From contig NZ_WSRO01000002.1 in the NCBI RefSeq assembly GCF_009769735.1, positions 5,778,001 to 5,842,000 on the forward strand: a stretch of 64,000 nucleotides of DNA, given 5' to 3'. The notes under the pieces were generated by a model, which worked only from the letters and a program-made list of their open reading frames with translations, had not been told where the DNA came from and did no database searches. The stretch's first letter is position 1. Every line of letters begins with the position of its first letter. This document shows positions 33,789 through 42,488 of the stretch, in pieces. The translations under genes were made by a program, and so were the position numbers. Origin of the DNA: Streptomyces sp. BA2 (GTDB lineage Bacteria > Actinomycetota > Actinomycetes > Streptomycetales > Streptomycetaceae).

Positions 33789-35024
33789 CTACGGCGGGCC
33801 CATCCACGCAAGCAGCATGTGGCCCCCGAACGCCGCCGACGTCACGGCAGCGGCCACCGTCACCGTCACGGCGACATGCGTCCGCGCGCGGGCCAGCGCC
33901 GCCGCGAGCGGCAGCAGCAGGGGGAAGCCGGGGAGCAGGAAGCGCGCCCGGGGGAAGTAGACCCCCTTGCTGCCGAGCACGATCAGCAGCAGCAGGCCCG
34001 TGAAGACCAGCAGCGGAAGCGGCTGCCGGTCAGCCACCGACAGGACGAACAGCGCCACCGACGCGAGCAGCGTCGCGGTCACCATCGTCAGGAACAGCTG
34101 CGGCCGTTGCACCGCGAGCAGGTCGTACATCGTCCGCAGGGTCGCCACCCCGCCGTCCCACTCGTTGCGCCACAGCTTCTGTACGGCGAAATAGCCGTCC
34201 CAGCGGCCGAGCCGGAACCCCACCCAGCCGACGTACGAAAGCCAGCCGAGCGGGGCGAGCAGGGCGCCCAGGAGCGTGCGTACGCGGCTGTCGCCGCCCT
34301 CTGCGCGGCGCGTGCGCCACAGCGCGAGCAGCGCCGTCAGGGACACCGCCGCCGCGAGCGCGACACCCGTCGGGCGGGTCAGGCCCGCGAGCGCGGCCAG
34401 CGAACCCGCCCAGATCCAGCGGCCGGTGAGCACGGCGTACAGCGCCCACGCGGTGAGTGCCGTGAAGAGCGACTCCGTGTAGCCCATCCACTGCACGAGC
34501 GCGATGGGCAGCGAGCCCCAGAGGGCGGCGAGCAGGACGCCGGTTCTGCGTCCGTACAGGCGGTCGCCCACCGCGAAGATCCCCCACGCCGCGAGGAACG
34601 AGCAGGTGACGGCGATCGCGAGCCCCACGGCACCGCGCGGCTCCGGGACGATCACGGTGCCCGCCCTGATGAGCAGGGGGTGCAGCGGGAAGAAGGCGAG
34701 GTTGTTCGCGTCGATCTGGGTGCCCAGGGTGTGCGCGTAGCCCTTGTCGGCGATCTTCAGGTACCAGTCGCAGTCCCACGACTCCGCCAGCAGGTGCCAG
34801 ACGTCCCGCTGCTCCCTGCGTGCCCAGAGGGAGAAGACCAGGGCGCCGAAGAGGCGTACGGCGGCGTACGCGAGGAGCGCGGGAGAAGCGTGCCGCAGGG
34901 CGCGGGCGCGGCCCGACGCGTGGCCCGGGGTGCTGCGAGGGAGGCGGGACGGGGCGACGACCCGGGGCGTGGCGGCGGAAGGCGATGCGGGCGAGGTGGT
35001 CTCGGGGGTCGGTCCGTACGGCAC
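33789..35024 (-). CDS. Integral membrane mannosyltransferase, PIG-V-like
   Basis: A 411-residue protein with about ten membrane helices. The first luminal-type loop contains WDCDWYLKIADKGY, with the acidic pair expected of GT-C glycosyltransferases using polyprenyl-phosphate sugars. The overall pattern resembles PIG-V/GPI mannosyltransferase II-like proteins found in actinobacteria, probably adding mannose to a lipid or protein acceptor outside the membrane. GTG at 35024 has AGGAG 8-10 nt upstream. The acceptor is unknown. Confidence 0.82.
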   Translation of the reverse strand: MPYGPTPETTSPASPSAATPRVVAPSRLPRSTPGHASGRARALRHASPALLAYAAVRLFGALVFSLWARREQRDVWHLLAESWDCDWYLKIADKGYAHTLGTQIDANNLAFFPLHPLLIRAGTVIVPEPRGAVGLAIAVTCSFLAAWGIFAVGDRLYGRRTGVLLAALWGSLPIALVQWMGYTESLFTALTAWALYAVLTGRWIWAGSLAALAGLTRPTGVALAAAVSLTALLALWRTRRAEGGDSRVRTLLGALLAPLGWLSYVGWVGFRLGRWDGYFAVQKLWRNEWDGGVATLRTMYDLLAVQRPQLFLTMVTATLLASVALFVLSVADRQPLPLLVFTGLLLLIVLGSKGVYFPRARFLLPGFPLLLPLAAALARARTHVAVTVTVAAAVTSAAFGGHMLLAWMGPP

Positions 35025-35047
35025 TGCGGCAGCTCCTGGAACGTGAT

Positions 35048-35090
35048 CGTGCGCTGCCGGTCACCCTTCCTGGGGGACCGGCAGCGCACG
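35048..35090. terminator. Terminator of the phosphomutase gene
   Basis: Perfect 15-bp arms CGTGCGCTGCCGGTC (35048-35062) and GACCGGCAGCGCACG (35076-35090) with a 13-nt loop lie downstream of the minus-strand phosphomutase gene and upstream of the mannosyltransferase gene. Confidence 0.85.
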
Positions 35091-35176
35091 GATCGCTGCG
35101 GCAACTGCGCCGACCGAACCACTCGGACGGGTGGCGGCCCTGCGCCACCCGCCTCGGAGGTCCCGCCGGACGGTGG

Positions 35177-36832
35177 CTAGATGCCCGCGGCCGCGGCCAG
35201 GTCGCGCTTGACCGCCGCGAGGAGGTCCGTCGCCTCGGTGCGGGCGGCGGGCAGGCCGGCCTTCGCCGCCACCGGGACCACCACCTCCAGGTAGCACTTC
35301 AGCTTCGGCTCCGTGCCGCTCGGGCGCACGATGACGCGGGCGCCGTCGAGCGTGTAGCGCAGGCCGTCGGTGGGCGGCAGCGTGTCCGTGCCCTGTGTGA
35401 GGTCCTCGGCCTTGGCGACGGGCAGGCCCGCGAGCGCGGTCGGCGGCTGTTCGCGCAGGCGGCGCATCGCGTCCGCGATCAGGGAGAGGTCCTCGACGCG
35501 GACCGACAACTGGTCGGTGGCATGCAGGCCGTGCTCCACGGCGAGGTCGTCGAGGAGGTCGAGGAGGGTGCGCCCCTCTTCCTTCAGCTCGGACGCCAGC
35601 TCCGTCAGCAGGAGCGCCGCCGTGATGCCGTCCTTGTCGCGTACGCCTTCGGGGTCCACGCAGTAGCCGAGGGCCTCTTCGTAGCCGTAGCGCAGGCCCT
35701 CCACGCGGGCGATCCACTTGAAGCCGGTGAGGGTCTCCTCGTACGGCAGACCCGCCTTCTCCGCGATCCGGCCGAGCAGGGACGAGGAGACGATCGACTC
35801 GGCGAACGTGCCGCGGGCGCCCCGGCGCACGAGATGGGCCGCGAGGAGCGCGCCGACCTCATCGCCCCGGAGCATGCGCCAGTCGGCGCCACCCGGGCCG
35901 TCCGGACCGTCCTTGACCGCCGCCGCGCAGCGGTCCGCGTCCGGGTCGTTGGCGATGATCAGGTCCGGGTCCGCCTCGTGGGCCTTCGCGAAGGAGAGGT
36001 CCATCGCGCCCGGCTCCTCCGGGTTGGGGAACGCGACGGTCGGGAAGTCCGGGTCCGGCTCCGCCTGTTCCGCGACGAGTACGGGGGCGGGGAATCCCGC
36101 CCGCTCGAACGCCGCGAGGAGGGTGTCCTTGCCGACGCCGTGCATCGCCGTGTAGACGGTGCGGGCGGTGCGGGGGGAGCCGGGGGACAGGACGGCGTCG
36201 GTGCGGGCCAGGTAGGCGTTGAGGACGTCGTCTGCGAGGGTCTCCCAGCCGGACTCCGGGCGGGGCACGTCATGGAGGGTGGCCACCGCGTCGATCTGCG
36301 CCGCGATCTCCGCGTCGGCGGGCGGGACGATCTGGGAGCCGTCGCCGAGGTAGACCTTGTAGCCGTTGTCGCGCGGGGGGTTGTGGCTCGCCGTCACCTC
36401 CACGCCCGCGACGGCGCCGAGGTGCCTTATGGCGAAGGCGAGTACGGGGGTGGGGAGCGGGCGGGGGAGCACCGCCGCCCTGAGTCCGGCGCCGGTCATG
36501 ACGGCGGCGGTGTCGCGCGCGAAGTCCGCGGACTTGTGGCGGGCGTCGTAGCCGATGACGACGAGGCCGTCGGTCTGGCCCTCGGCCTTCAGGTACGCGG
36601 CGAGGCCCGCTGCCGCGCGGATGACCACGGTGCGGTTCATGCGCATGGGGCCCGCGCCGAGTTCGCCGCGGAGGCCGGCGGTGCCGAACTGGAGGGTGCC
36701 GCTGAAACGGGCGCTCAGCTCTTCGGTGTCCGTGGCGTCGATGAGCTTCGCGAGTTCCTCGCGGGTCTCGGGGTCCGGGTCCTCGGCCAGCCAGGCCTGG
36801 GCCCGCGCGATGAGTTCAGAGTCGTCCAGCAC
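35177..36832 (-). CDS. Phosphohexomutase family enzyme, likely phosphopentomutase
   Basis: A 551-residue alpha-D-phosphohexomutase. Catalytic phosphoserine loop TASHNPPRDNGYKVY, metal loop NDPDADRCA, sugar-binding loop GYEEALGYCVD and phosphate-binding loop RPSGTEPKLKCYLE are all present. Members of this size act on phosphomannose, phosphoglucose or phosphopentoses. Its position between deoC and purine nucleoside phosphorylase suggests it converts (deoxy)ribose-1-phosphate to the 5-phosphate, the missing link of the pathway, since no deoB is visible. GTG at 36832 has AGAGG upstream. No regulon palindrome lies in front of it. Confidence 0.9.
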   Translation of the reverse strand: MLDDSELIARAQAWLAEDPDPETREELAKLIDATDTEELSARFSGTLQFGTAGLRGELGAGPMRMNRTVVIRAAAGLAAYLKAEGQTDGLVVIGYDARHKSADFARDTAAVMTGAGLRAAVLPRPLPTPVLAFAIRHLGAVAGVEVTASHNPPRDNGYKVYLGDGSQIVPPADAEIAAQIDAVATLHDVPRPESGWETLADDVLNAYLARTDAVLSPGSPRTARTVYTAMHGVGKDTLLAAFERAGFPAPVLVAEQAEPDPDFPTVAFPNPEEPGAMDLSFAKAHEADPDLIIANDPDADRCAAAVKDGPDGPGGADWRMLRGDEVGALLAAHLVRRGARGTFAESIVSSSLLGRIAEKAGLPYEETLTGFKWIARVEGLRYGYEEALGYCVDPEGVRDKDGITAALLLTELASELKEEGRTLLDLLDDLAVEHGLHATDQLSVRVEDLSLIADAMRRLREQPPTALAGLPVAKAEDLTQGTDTLPPTDGLRYTLDGARVIVRPSGTEPKLKCYLEVVVPVAAKAGLPAARTEATDLLAAVKRDLAAAAGI

Positions 36833-37428
36833 GTGACGTCAGCCTCTCGTATGCGGAGTTCGATTGCGGGGCCCGGGCCCCGGGCCCGGCAGGCTTTGTG
36901 GTCCGCCCCGGGTATGCCTACCCGGTGGGGCGGCGGTGGCCCTGCGGTGCGTTCTTGCCCGCGGGGGTTACGTCTACCCGGCGGGGCCCGGCGGTTGATC
37001 CCTGCCCAGCACCGGCTGCGCCACCGGGTGCCGCCCGGTGGGGGCTTGTCCCGCCGCTTCGCGGCGGATCTTTCCCGCCCACCCACCCGATCACCCCGGG
37101 GCGAACAGGTGCGTGTGCGCTCACCGACCGCTACGGGGCAATCGGGCGGGTGGGCGGGAAAGCTTGTGCGGCAAGGGCCCATGCTGCGGGGTAATCGGGT
37201 GGGTGGGCGGGAGAGCCTGTTCGGCAACGGGCCGTGCTGCCGGGCAATCGGGCGGGTGGGTGGGAAAGCCCTGCGGCAGCAGCCGCCGCAGGCCGCCAAG
37301 GCGCAGCCCGGGGGCGCCCACCCAGCAGAGACACCCCGGTCAAGGCAACCGCCGGGCAAGGCAACCGCCGGGCAAGGCCCCCGCCAAGCAAGGCGCCCCG
37401 CCAGACAAGGCGACCCCGCCAGCAGAAA
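36833..37428. repeat. 596-bp gene-free region made of dispersed and tandem repeats
   Basis: No credible gene is present. A CCGCCGCTTCGCGGCGG hairpin followed by a TTTCCCGCCCACCCACC stretch (37051-37088) repeats the terminator at 50242. Three units of about 58 bp each containing GGGCAATCGGGCGGGTGGG or a variant follow (about 37137-37290). They are the opposite orientation of the same module. Near 37342-37373 AAGGCAACCGCCGGGC is duplicated. A GC palindrome around GGGCCCGGGCCCCGGGCCC sits at 36866-36890. Confidence 0.8.
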
Positions 37429-38253
37429 TCAGATACGGCCCAGGACCTGGCCCAGCAGCTCGCCCATGCGAGTGGCGCTGTCACGGCCCGCCTGAAGAAC
37501 CTCCTCGTGGTTCAGCGGCTCCCCCGTCATACCCGCGGCGAGGTTCGTCACCAGAGAGATGCCGAGCACCTCCGCACCCGCCTCGCGCGCGGCGATCGCC
37601 TCGAGGACCGTCGACATGCCCACCAGGTCCGCACCGATCGTGCGCGCCATGCGGATCTCCGCCGGAGTCTCGTAGTGCGGGCCGGGGAACTGCGCGTAGA
37701 CGCCCTCTTCGAGGGAGGGGTCGATCTCCTTGCAGAGGGTGCGCAGACGCGGGGAGTACAGGTCCGTCAGGTCCACGAAGTTCGCGCCGACGATCGGCGA
37801 CGTGGCCGTCAGGTTGAGGTGGTCACTGATGAGGACCGGCTGACCGGGGCGCATGCCCTCGCGCAGGCCGCCGCAGCCGTTCGTCAGCACGATCGTCTTG
37901 CAGCCCGCGGCCACCGCCGTACGCACGCCGTGCGCGACGGAGGCGACGCCACGGCCCTCGTAGTAGTGGGTGCGGCCCAGGAAGACGAGGGCGCGCTTGT
38001 TACCGACCTGGAAGGAGCGGATGCGGCCGCCGTGCCCCTCGACCGCCGGCGGCGGGAAGCCGGGCAGCTCGGTGACGGGGAACTCGGCGTCGGGCACGCC
38101 GAGCGCGTCCACCGCCGGCGCCCAGCCGGAGCCCATCACAAGGGCTACGTCGTGGGTCTCGGCACCCGTCAGCTCACGCAGGCGCGCGGCGGCGGCGTCG
38201 GCGGCGGCGTAGGGGTCGCCCTGGATGTCGTCCGGAATAACTGAAGCGTTCAC
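37429..38253 (-). CDS. Purine nucleoside phosphorylase
   Basis: A 274-residue trimeric-type purine nucleoside phosphorylase cleaving inosine and guanosine (and deoxy forms) to base and pentose-1-phosphate. Motifs are MGSGWAP (phosphate), [19 protein letters not shown] and [10 protein letters not shown], with the base-binding SLVTNLAAG (Asn). It takes the inosine made by adenosine deaminase. GTG at 38253 lies 7 nt after a minus-strand -10 box, TACTCT, implying a leaderless mRNA. The regulon palindrome covers the -35 area. Confidence 0.95.
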   Translation of the reverse strand: MNASVIPDDIQGDPYAAADAAAARLRELTGAETHDVALVMGSGWAPAVDALGVPDAEFPVTELPGFPPPAVEGHGGRIRSFQVGNKRALVFLGRTHYYEGRGVASVAHGVRTAVAAGCKTIVLTNGCGGLREGMRPGQPVLISDHLNLTATSPIVGANFVDLTDLYSPRLRTLCKEIDPSLEEGVYAQFPGPHYETPAEIRMARTIGADLVGMSTVLEAIAAREAGAEVLGISLVTNLAAGMTGEPLNHEEVLQAGRDSATRMGELLGQVLGRI

Positions 38254-38260
38254 GCGGACG

Positions 38261-38290
38261 AGAGTAGCCGCTCACGCCCTACGCGCGTAG
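38261..38290 (-). promoter_or_regulatory. Nucleoside-regulon operator and leaderless promoter of PNP gene
   Basis: A perfect CTACGCGCGTAG (38279-38290) lies 12 bp upstream of the minus-strand -10 box TACTCT (38266-38261), placing it over the -35 region. The -10 is followed by 7 nt and the GTG start. Confidence 0.75.
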
Positions 38291-38473
38291 ATGACGATGC
38301 TCACGGGATTCGGATCGTTGTCTTGTCGTTTCCGACGAGAGCCTTGCCGGAGGCCCGGCGGAGCCCCGACGGAGCCCCGACGGAGCTGCGAGCGGCGTCA
38401 GTCAAAGGCCCTGAGGGCCAGGCACAGGGCCCACGGAGCCCCGGCGGCGGATGCCCGACAGCGCAGGCCCGCC

Positions 38474-38911
38474 CTAGCAAGGCCGCTTCCGCAGCTCCAT
38501 CACGTAGTCGTGGGGCGCCCCCGCGGTCTCCGCCGCGTCGGCAAGCTCCCCCAGATATCGCGCCGACGGCAGGCCGCCCTCGTAGCCATTGAGTACGTAC
38601 ACCCAGGCGGGTTCCTCGCCGTCGAGGGTGTGCACGCGCACGCGCATCCTGCGGTAGACGTCGAGCCCCACGCCCTCCCACCGGTCCAGGGAGTCCTCGT
38701 CCATGGGGGCGACGTCGTACAACGTCACGAAGACCTGCGAGCGCGGTGCCTCGACGATCGTGGCGAGCGCGCCCTCCCACCCCATGTGCTCCCCGCCGAA
38801 GGTCAGCCGCCAGCCGTTCAGCCAGCCGGTCTGGCGCAGCGGCGAGTGCGGGGCGCGGCGTGACATGAGCCGCGGATCCAGATTGCCGGCGTACGCGGCG
38901 TAGAGCGACAT
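38474..38911 (-). CDS. Gamma-glutamylcyclotransferase-like protein
   Basis: A 145-residue protein with the GGCT fold. The N-terminal YAAYAGNLD corresponds to the YGSN-type glycine loop, and the middle carries LYDVAPMDEDSLDRWEGV with the expected acidic residue. GGCT enzymes release 5-oxoproline from gamma-glutamyl compounds; the substrate here is unknown. ATG at 38911 lacks a ribosome-binding site, but TACCCT ends 7 nt upstream, another predicted leaderless transcript. Confidence 0.85.
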   Translation of the reverse strand: MSLYAAYAGNLDPRLMSRRAPHSPLRQTGWLNGWRLTFGGEHMGWEGALATIVEAPRSQVFVTLYDVAPMDEDSLDRWEGVGLDVYRRMRVRVHTLDGEEPAWVYVLNGYEGGLPSARYLGELADAAETAGAPHDYVMELRKRPC

Positions 38912-39029
38912 GGGGTCGAGGGTACGGCAGGCGACGCGTGCGTCCCTCCCGTAACGGAAGTGCCCTTCTTGTAGGGAGAACGGCCCGGATGGAGCCCCCG
39001 GGGCGAAGCACCTTGAAGCGTGCGGGACA

Positions 39030-40478
39030 ATGGAGTACGTGACTCGGATCGTGATCATTGGCGGCGGACCCGGCGGATACGAGGCGGCACTCGTTGCCGC
39101 CCAGCTCGGCGCGGAGGTGACCGTCGTCGACTGCGACGGTCTTGGCGGGGCGTCGGTGCTCACCGACTGCGTCCCGTCGAAGACTCTGATCGCCACGGCT
39201 GAGGTGATGACCAGCTTCGACTCCTCCTATGAAGAGCTCGGGATCATCGTCGCGGACGACACTCCGCACATCGACACTCCCGCGCGCGTCGTCGGCGTCG
39301 ACCTCGGCAAGGTCAACCGCCGTGTGAAGCGCCTCGCGCTCGCGCAGTCCCACGACATCACCGCGTCCGTCACGCGCGCCGGCGCCCGCGTGCTGCGCGG
39401 CCGTGGCCGCCTGGAGGGCCAGCAGGACACCGACGGCTCGCGCAAGGTCGTCGTGCGCGCGGCCGACGGGAGCGAAGAGACGCTCGTCGCTGACGCCGTC
39501 CTCATCGCCACCGGTGGTCACCCGCGCGAGGTCCCCGACGCGCTGCCCGACGGCGAGCGGATCCTCAACTGGACCCAGGTGTACGACCTGGACGAGCTCC
39601 CCGAGGAGCTCATCGTGGTCGGATCCGGTGTCACCGGTGCCGAGTTCGCCGGCGCCTATCAGGCGCTCGGGTCGAACGTCACGCTCGTGTCGAGCCGCGA
39701 CCGCGTGCTGCCCGGCGAGGACCCGGACGCCGCCGCCGTCCTGGAGGACGTCTTCCGCCGCCGCGGCATGAACGTCATGTCGCGCTCCCGCGCCGCCTCC
39801 GCCAAGCGCGTGGGCGACCGGGTCGAGGTCACGCTCAACGACGGCCGCGTCATCTCCGGTACGCACTGTCTGATGGCCGTGGGTGCCATCCCGAACAGCA
39901 GCGGCATGGGCCTGGAGGAGGCCGGGGTCAAGCTCAAGGACTCCGGGCACATCTGGACCGACAAGGTGTCGCGCACGTCCGCGCCGGGCGTGTACGCCGC
40001 CGGTGACGTGACCGGGATCTTCGCGCTCGCCTCCGTCGCCGCCATGCAGGGTCGCATCGCGATGTACCACTTCCTGGGCGACGCGGTGACGCCGCTGAAC
40101 CTGAAGACCGTGTCGTCGAACGTCTTCACCGACCCCGAGATCGCGACCGTCGGCTACAGCCAGTCCGACGTCGACAGCGGGAAGATCGACGCCCGCGTCG
40201 TCAAGCTGCCGCTCCTTCGCAACCCGCGCGCGAAGATGCAGGGCATTCGCGACGGCTTCGTCAAGATCTTCTGCCGTCCCGGTACGGGCATCGTGGTGGG
40301 CGGTGTGGTCGTCGCGCCGCGCGCTTCGGAACTGATCCACCCCATCTCGATCGCGGTCGACAACAATCTGACGGTCGAGCAGATCGCGAATGCGTTCACC
40401 GTGTATCCATCGCTTTCGGGCTCGATCGCCGAGGTCGCGCGTCAACTCCACACGCGGAAGTCGGCGGGCGAAGCCTGA
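39030..40478 (+). CDS. LpdA-like NAD(P)H quinone reductase (lipoamide dehydrogenase family)
   Basis: A 482-residue flavoprotein disulfide reductase homologue. FAD site GGGPGGYEAA, second NAD(P) fold VVGSGVTGAEFAGAY and the C-terminal interface domain are intact. The redox motif is GGASVLTDCVPSK: Cys47 remains but Ser42 replaces the first Cys, so no redox disulfide can form. The C-terminal YPSLSGSIAE lacks the usual His-Glu dyad. Both traits match mycobacterial LpdA (Rv3303c), a quinone reductase. ATG at 39030 is used; GTG at 39039 is possible. Confidence 0.92.
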   Translation: MEYVTRIVIIGGGPGGYEAALVAAQLGAEVTVVDCDGLGGASVLTDCVPSKTLIATAEVMTSFDSSYEELGIIVADDTPHIDTPARVVGVDLGKVNRRVKRLALAQSHDITASVTRAGARVLRGRGRLEGQQDTDGSRKVVVRAADGSEETLVADAVLIATGGHPREVPDALPDGERILNWTQVYDLDELPEELIVVGSGVTGAEFAGAYQALGSNVTLVSSRDRVLPGEDPDAAAVLEDVFRRRGMNVMSRSRAASAKRVGDRVEVTLNDGRVISGTHCLMAVGAIPNSSGMGLEEAGVKLKDSGHIWTDKVSRTSAPGVYAAGDVTGIFALASVAAMQGRIAMYHFLGDAVTPLNLKTVSSNVFTDPEIATVGYSQSDVDSGKIDARVVKLPLLRNPRAKMQGIRDGFVKIFCRPGTGIVVGGVVVAPRASELIHPISIAVDNNLTVEQIANAFTVYPSLSGSIAEVARQLHTRKSAGEA

Positions 40479-40611
40479 TCGCGGACCGATCGTCCGTTGA
40501 AGGCGGGCTGAACGCCGCCTGAACGCCGACTGATCGGGGCCCGCGCGGGGTATCAACTCTGCGCAGGTCACAGACTGTTGTCGCCCATTCGCCCGGCATA
40601 AGCGGGGCGGG

Positions 40612-40621
40612 TAGGCGCGTA
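40612..40621. promoter_or_regulatory. Weak nucleoside-operator-like site upstream of the deoR-type gene
   Basis: TAGGCGCGTA matches nine of ten bases of the regulon core TACGCGCGTA. It is 77 bp upstream of the predicted promoter -10 rather than next to it, so this could be a chance match or an upstream autoregulatory site. Confidence 0.3.
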
Positions 40622-40710
40622 TACCACTTCCCACCCAACCGTGCGAACAACTTCTGTAATTCGGCGCAAACTGCTGAAAGCAGACGGTCGTTGGGGTTAC
40701 TGTCAGTTTC

Positions 40711-41691
40711 GTGTTCGCTGCAGAACGTCGCCAATTGATCCTCGAAATGGTGCGGGCCAACGGAGCTGTATCGCTCCGGGAGCTCGCCCGCGTCGTCCAG
40801 ACCTCCGAAGTGACCGTACGGCGGGACGTGCGCGCGCTGGAGGCAGAAGGACTCCTCGACCGCAGACATGGCGGTGCGGTATTGCCGGGCGGATTCACGC
40901 GGGAGTCCGGCTTTCCGCAGAAATCACATCTCGCGACCGCCGAGAAGACGGCCATCGCCGATCTCGCGGCGGGACTCGTCGAAGAAGGCGAAGCCATCGT
41001 CGTCGGGGCGGGTACGACCACGCAGGAGCTGGCCCGACGGCTCGCGCGGGTGCCCGGTCTGACCGTCGTCACCAACTCCCTCTTGGTGGCACAGGCCCTG
41101 GCCCATGCCAACCGCGTCGAGGTCGTCATGACCGGCGGCACCCTGCGCGGGTCCAACTACGCGCTCGTGGGCAGCGGGGCCGAACAGTCCCTGCAAGGCC
41201 TGCGGGTCTCGCGCGCCTTCCTGTCGGGCAGTGGTCTGACCGCCGAACGCGGGCTCTCCACGTCCAACATGCTCTCGGCGAGCGTGGACCGTGCCCTCGT
41301 CCAGGCGGCTGCCGAGGTCGTGGTCCTCGCCGACCACACCAAGCTCGGCACCGACACGATGTTCCAGACGGTGCCGACGGACGTCATCACCCGCCTGGTC
41401 ACGGACGAACCGCCCACGCACGACGACCGCGCGGCCACCGAGCTGCAGGCCCTGGCGGACCAGGGTGTGCAGATCGCGGTCGCTGGCGGGAGCGCGGGCT
41501 CCAACTCCGGATCACCAGGGGTGGATTCCGTCCCGGCGCGACAGCCGCGCCGGGACGTGCCACTGCCGGGGCAGCGCCGTAACCACGGCGGTCATGGGGC
41601 AGGCCCCGGGGCGCAGTTGCGCAGTGCGGTGCTCGGGGAGCAGCAGCCCGGGGAGCGCGCCGCGCGGGTGGCGGATCTACGCCGCCGCTGA
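40711..41691 (+). CDS. DeoR-family regulator with basic C-terminal tail
   Basis: A 326-residue regulator. The DeoR helix-turn-helix signature (SLRELARVVQTSEVTVRRDVRALEAEGLLDRRHGGA) occupies residues 20-57. The sensor domain resembles phosphosugar isomerases (VVGAGTTTQELA, MTGGTLRGSNYALVG, LADHTKLG), which bind sugar phosphates. About 65 extra residues at the C-terminus are Arg/Gly/Pro-rich and look disordered. GTG at 40711 follows a -10 box, TACTGT (40698-40703), by 7 nt: a leaderless mRNA. The location among nucleoside genes makes a deoxyribose- or ribose-phosphate effector plausible. Its stop overlaps the convergent TetR gene by 15 bp. Confidence 0.9.
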   Translation: MFAAERRQLILEMVRANGAVSLRELARVVQTSEVTVRRDVRALEAEGLLDRRHGGAVLPGGFTRESGFPQKSHLATAEKTAIADLAAGLVEEGEAIVVGAGTTTQELARRLARVPGLTVVTNSLLVAQALAHANRVEVVMTGGTLRGSNYALVGSGAEQSLQGLRVSRAFLSGSGLTAERGLSTSNMLSASVDRALVQAAAEVVVLADHTKLGTDTMFQTVPTDVITRLVTDEPPTHDDRAATELQALADQGVQIAVAGGSAGSNSGSPGVDSVPARQPRRDVPLPGQRRNHGGHGAGPGAQLRSAVLGEQQPGERAARVADLRRR

Positions 41692-42315
41692 ACCGGCCGT
41701 CCGGTCGGCACCGCACCCGTCGGGTGCCGATCCTTCGGGCTTCAGGCCGCGCAGGGTCAGCATCAGGAGGCGGTCGGCCAACTCGGGGTCGTCGGGGGTC
41801 TCTTCGGCGGCCAGCGCGATCGCGTTGGTCAGCTGCATCAGGTCGCCGATCGAGACACCGGGGCGTACGGCGCCGGCCTGCTGCGCCCGCACGAGCAGGG
41901 CCGTGCCCGCCTCACGCATGGGCTTGCTGCATCGGGAGAGTGCCGAACTGTCGTCGTGCGACGCCGACATGAGGGCGCGGGAGAGCCCGCGGTACTCACC
42001 CGCATGAGTGATGATGGCGCGGAGCCAGGTCACCAGGGCCGAGCAGGGCTGCGTGTCCTCAAGGAGCGCGCGGGAGCGGTCCAGGAGGTCGCTCAACGCC
42101 TCTTCGAAGACGGCGCTCATCAGGGCGTGGCGGTTGGGGAAGTGGCGGTAGAGGGTGCCGATGCCTACGTTCGCGTGGCGGGCGATGTCCTCTAGCGAGG
42201 CGCCTGTGCCGTGTTCTGCGAAGGCCGCGCGGGCCTCTGCGAGGAGCCGGAGGTAGTTACGGCGCGCGTCGGCACGCATGGCCCGTGCGGGCTGCTGTTC
42301 CGTGCCGGTGCTCAT
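41677..42315 (-). CDS. TetR-family regulator
   Basis: A 212-residue repressor. Helix-turn-helix residues about 20-65 include GASLEDIARHANVGIGTLYRHFPNRHALM. The ligand domain resembles the TetR_C_33-like group. It lies between the DeoR gene and the carboxylase genes; the target is unclear, with the carboxylase alpha gene immediately downstream on the same strand but separated by a strong terminator-like hairpin. ATG at 42315 has GGGAGGA upstream. The C-terminal residues overlap the DeoR gene antisense. Confidence 0.9.
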   Translation of the reverse strand: MSTGTEQQPARAMRADARRNYLRLLAEARAAFAEHGTGASLEDIARHANVGIGTLYRHFPNRHALMSAVFEEALSDLLDRSRALLEDTQPCSALVTWLRAIITHAGEYRGLSRALMSASHDDSSALSRCSKPMREAGTALLVRAQQAGAVRPGVSIGDLMQLTNAIALAAEETPDDPELADRLLMLTLRGLKPEGSAPDGCGADRTAGSAAA

Positions 42316-42387
42316 TGCCGAGTCCTCCCTGAACGTAGGTGTACTTCAAGGATGCCTGATCGGCTCCGCCCGGTCTGCGCACCGTCG

Positions 42388-42477
42388 ATCACCGGCTTCG
42401 CCGAGTTCGTCCTCAATCGCCGGACGGGCTGAATATTTCGCTGGCCGGGCTGGAGCATCCAGCCCGGCCAGCGAAAT
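42388..42477. terminator. Dispersed repeat plus strong terminator after accA2-type gene
   Basis: A copy of the GATCACCGGCTTCGCCGAGT repeat (42388-42433, also at 17568) abuts a perfect 20-bp-arm hairpin, 42435-42454 and 42458-42477 (arms start ATTTCGCTGGCC), with a 3-nt loop. The hairpin is 11 bp after the carboxylase stop. Confidence 0.9.
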
Positions 42478-42488
42478 TGCTCTGCGGG

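Noticed and set aside
36898..37428. Possible genes in the GC-rich gap upstream of the PNP gene's 3' end
   Set aside because: All frames are products of the dispersed repeats and lack starts with ribosome-binding sites or recognisable motifs.
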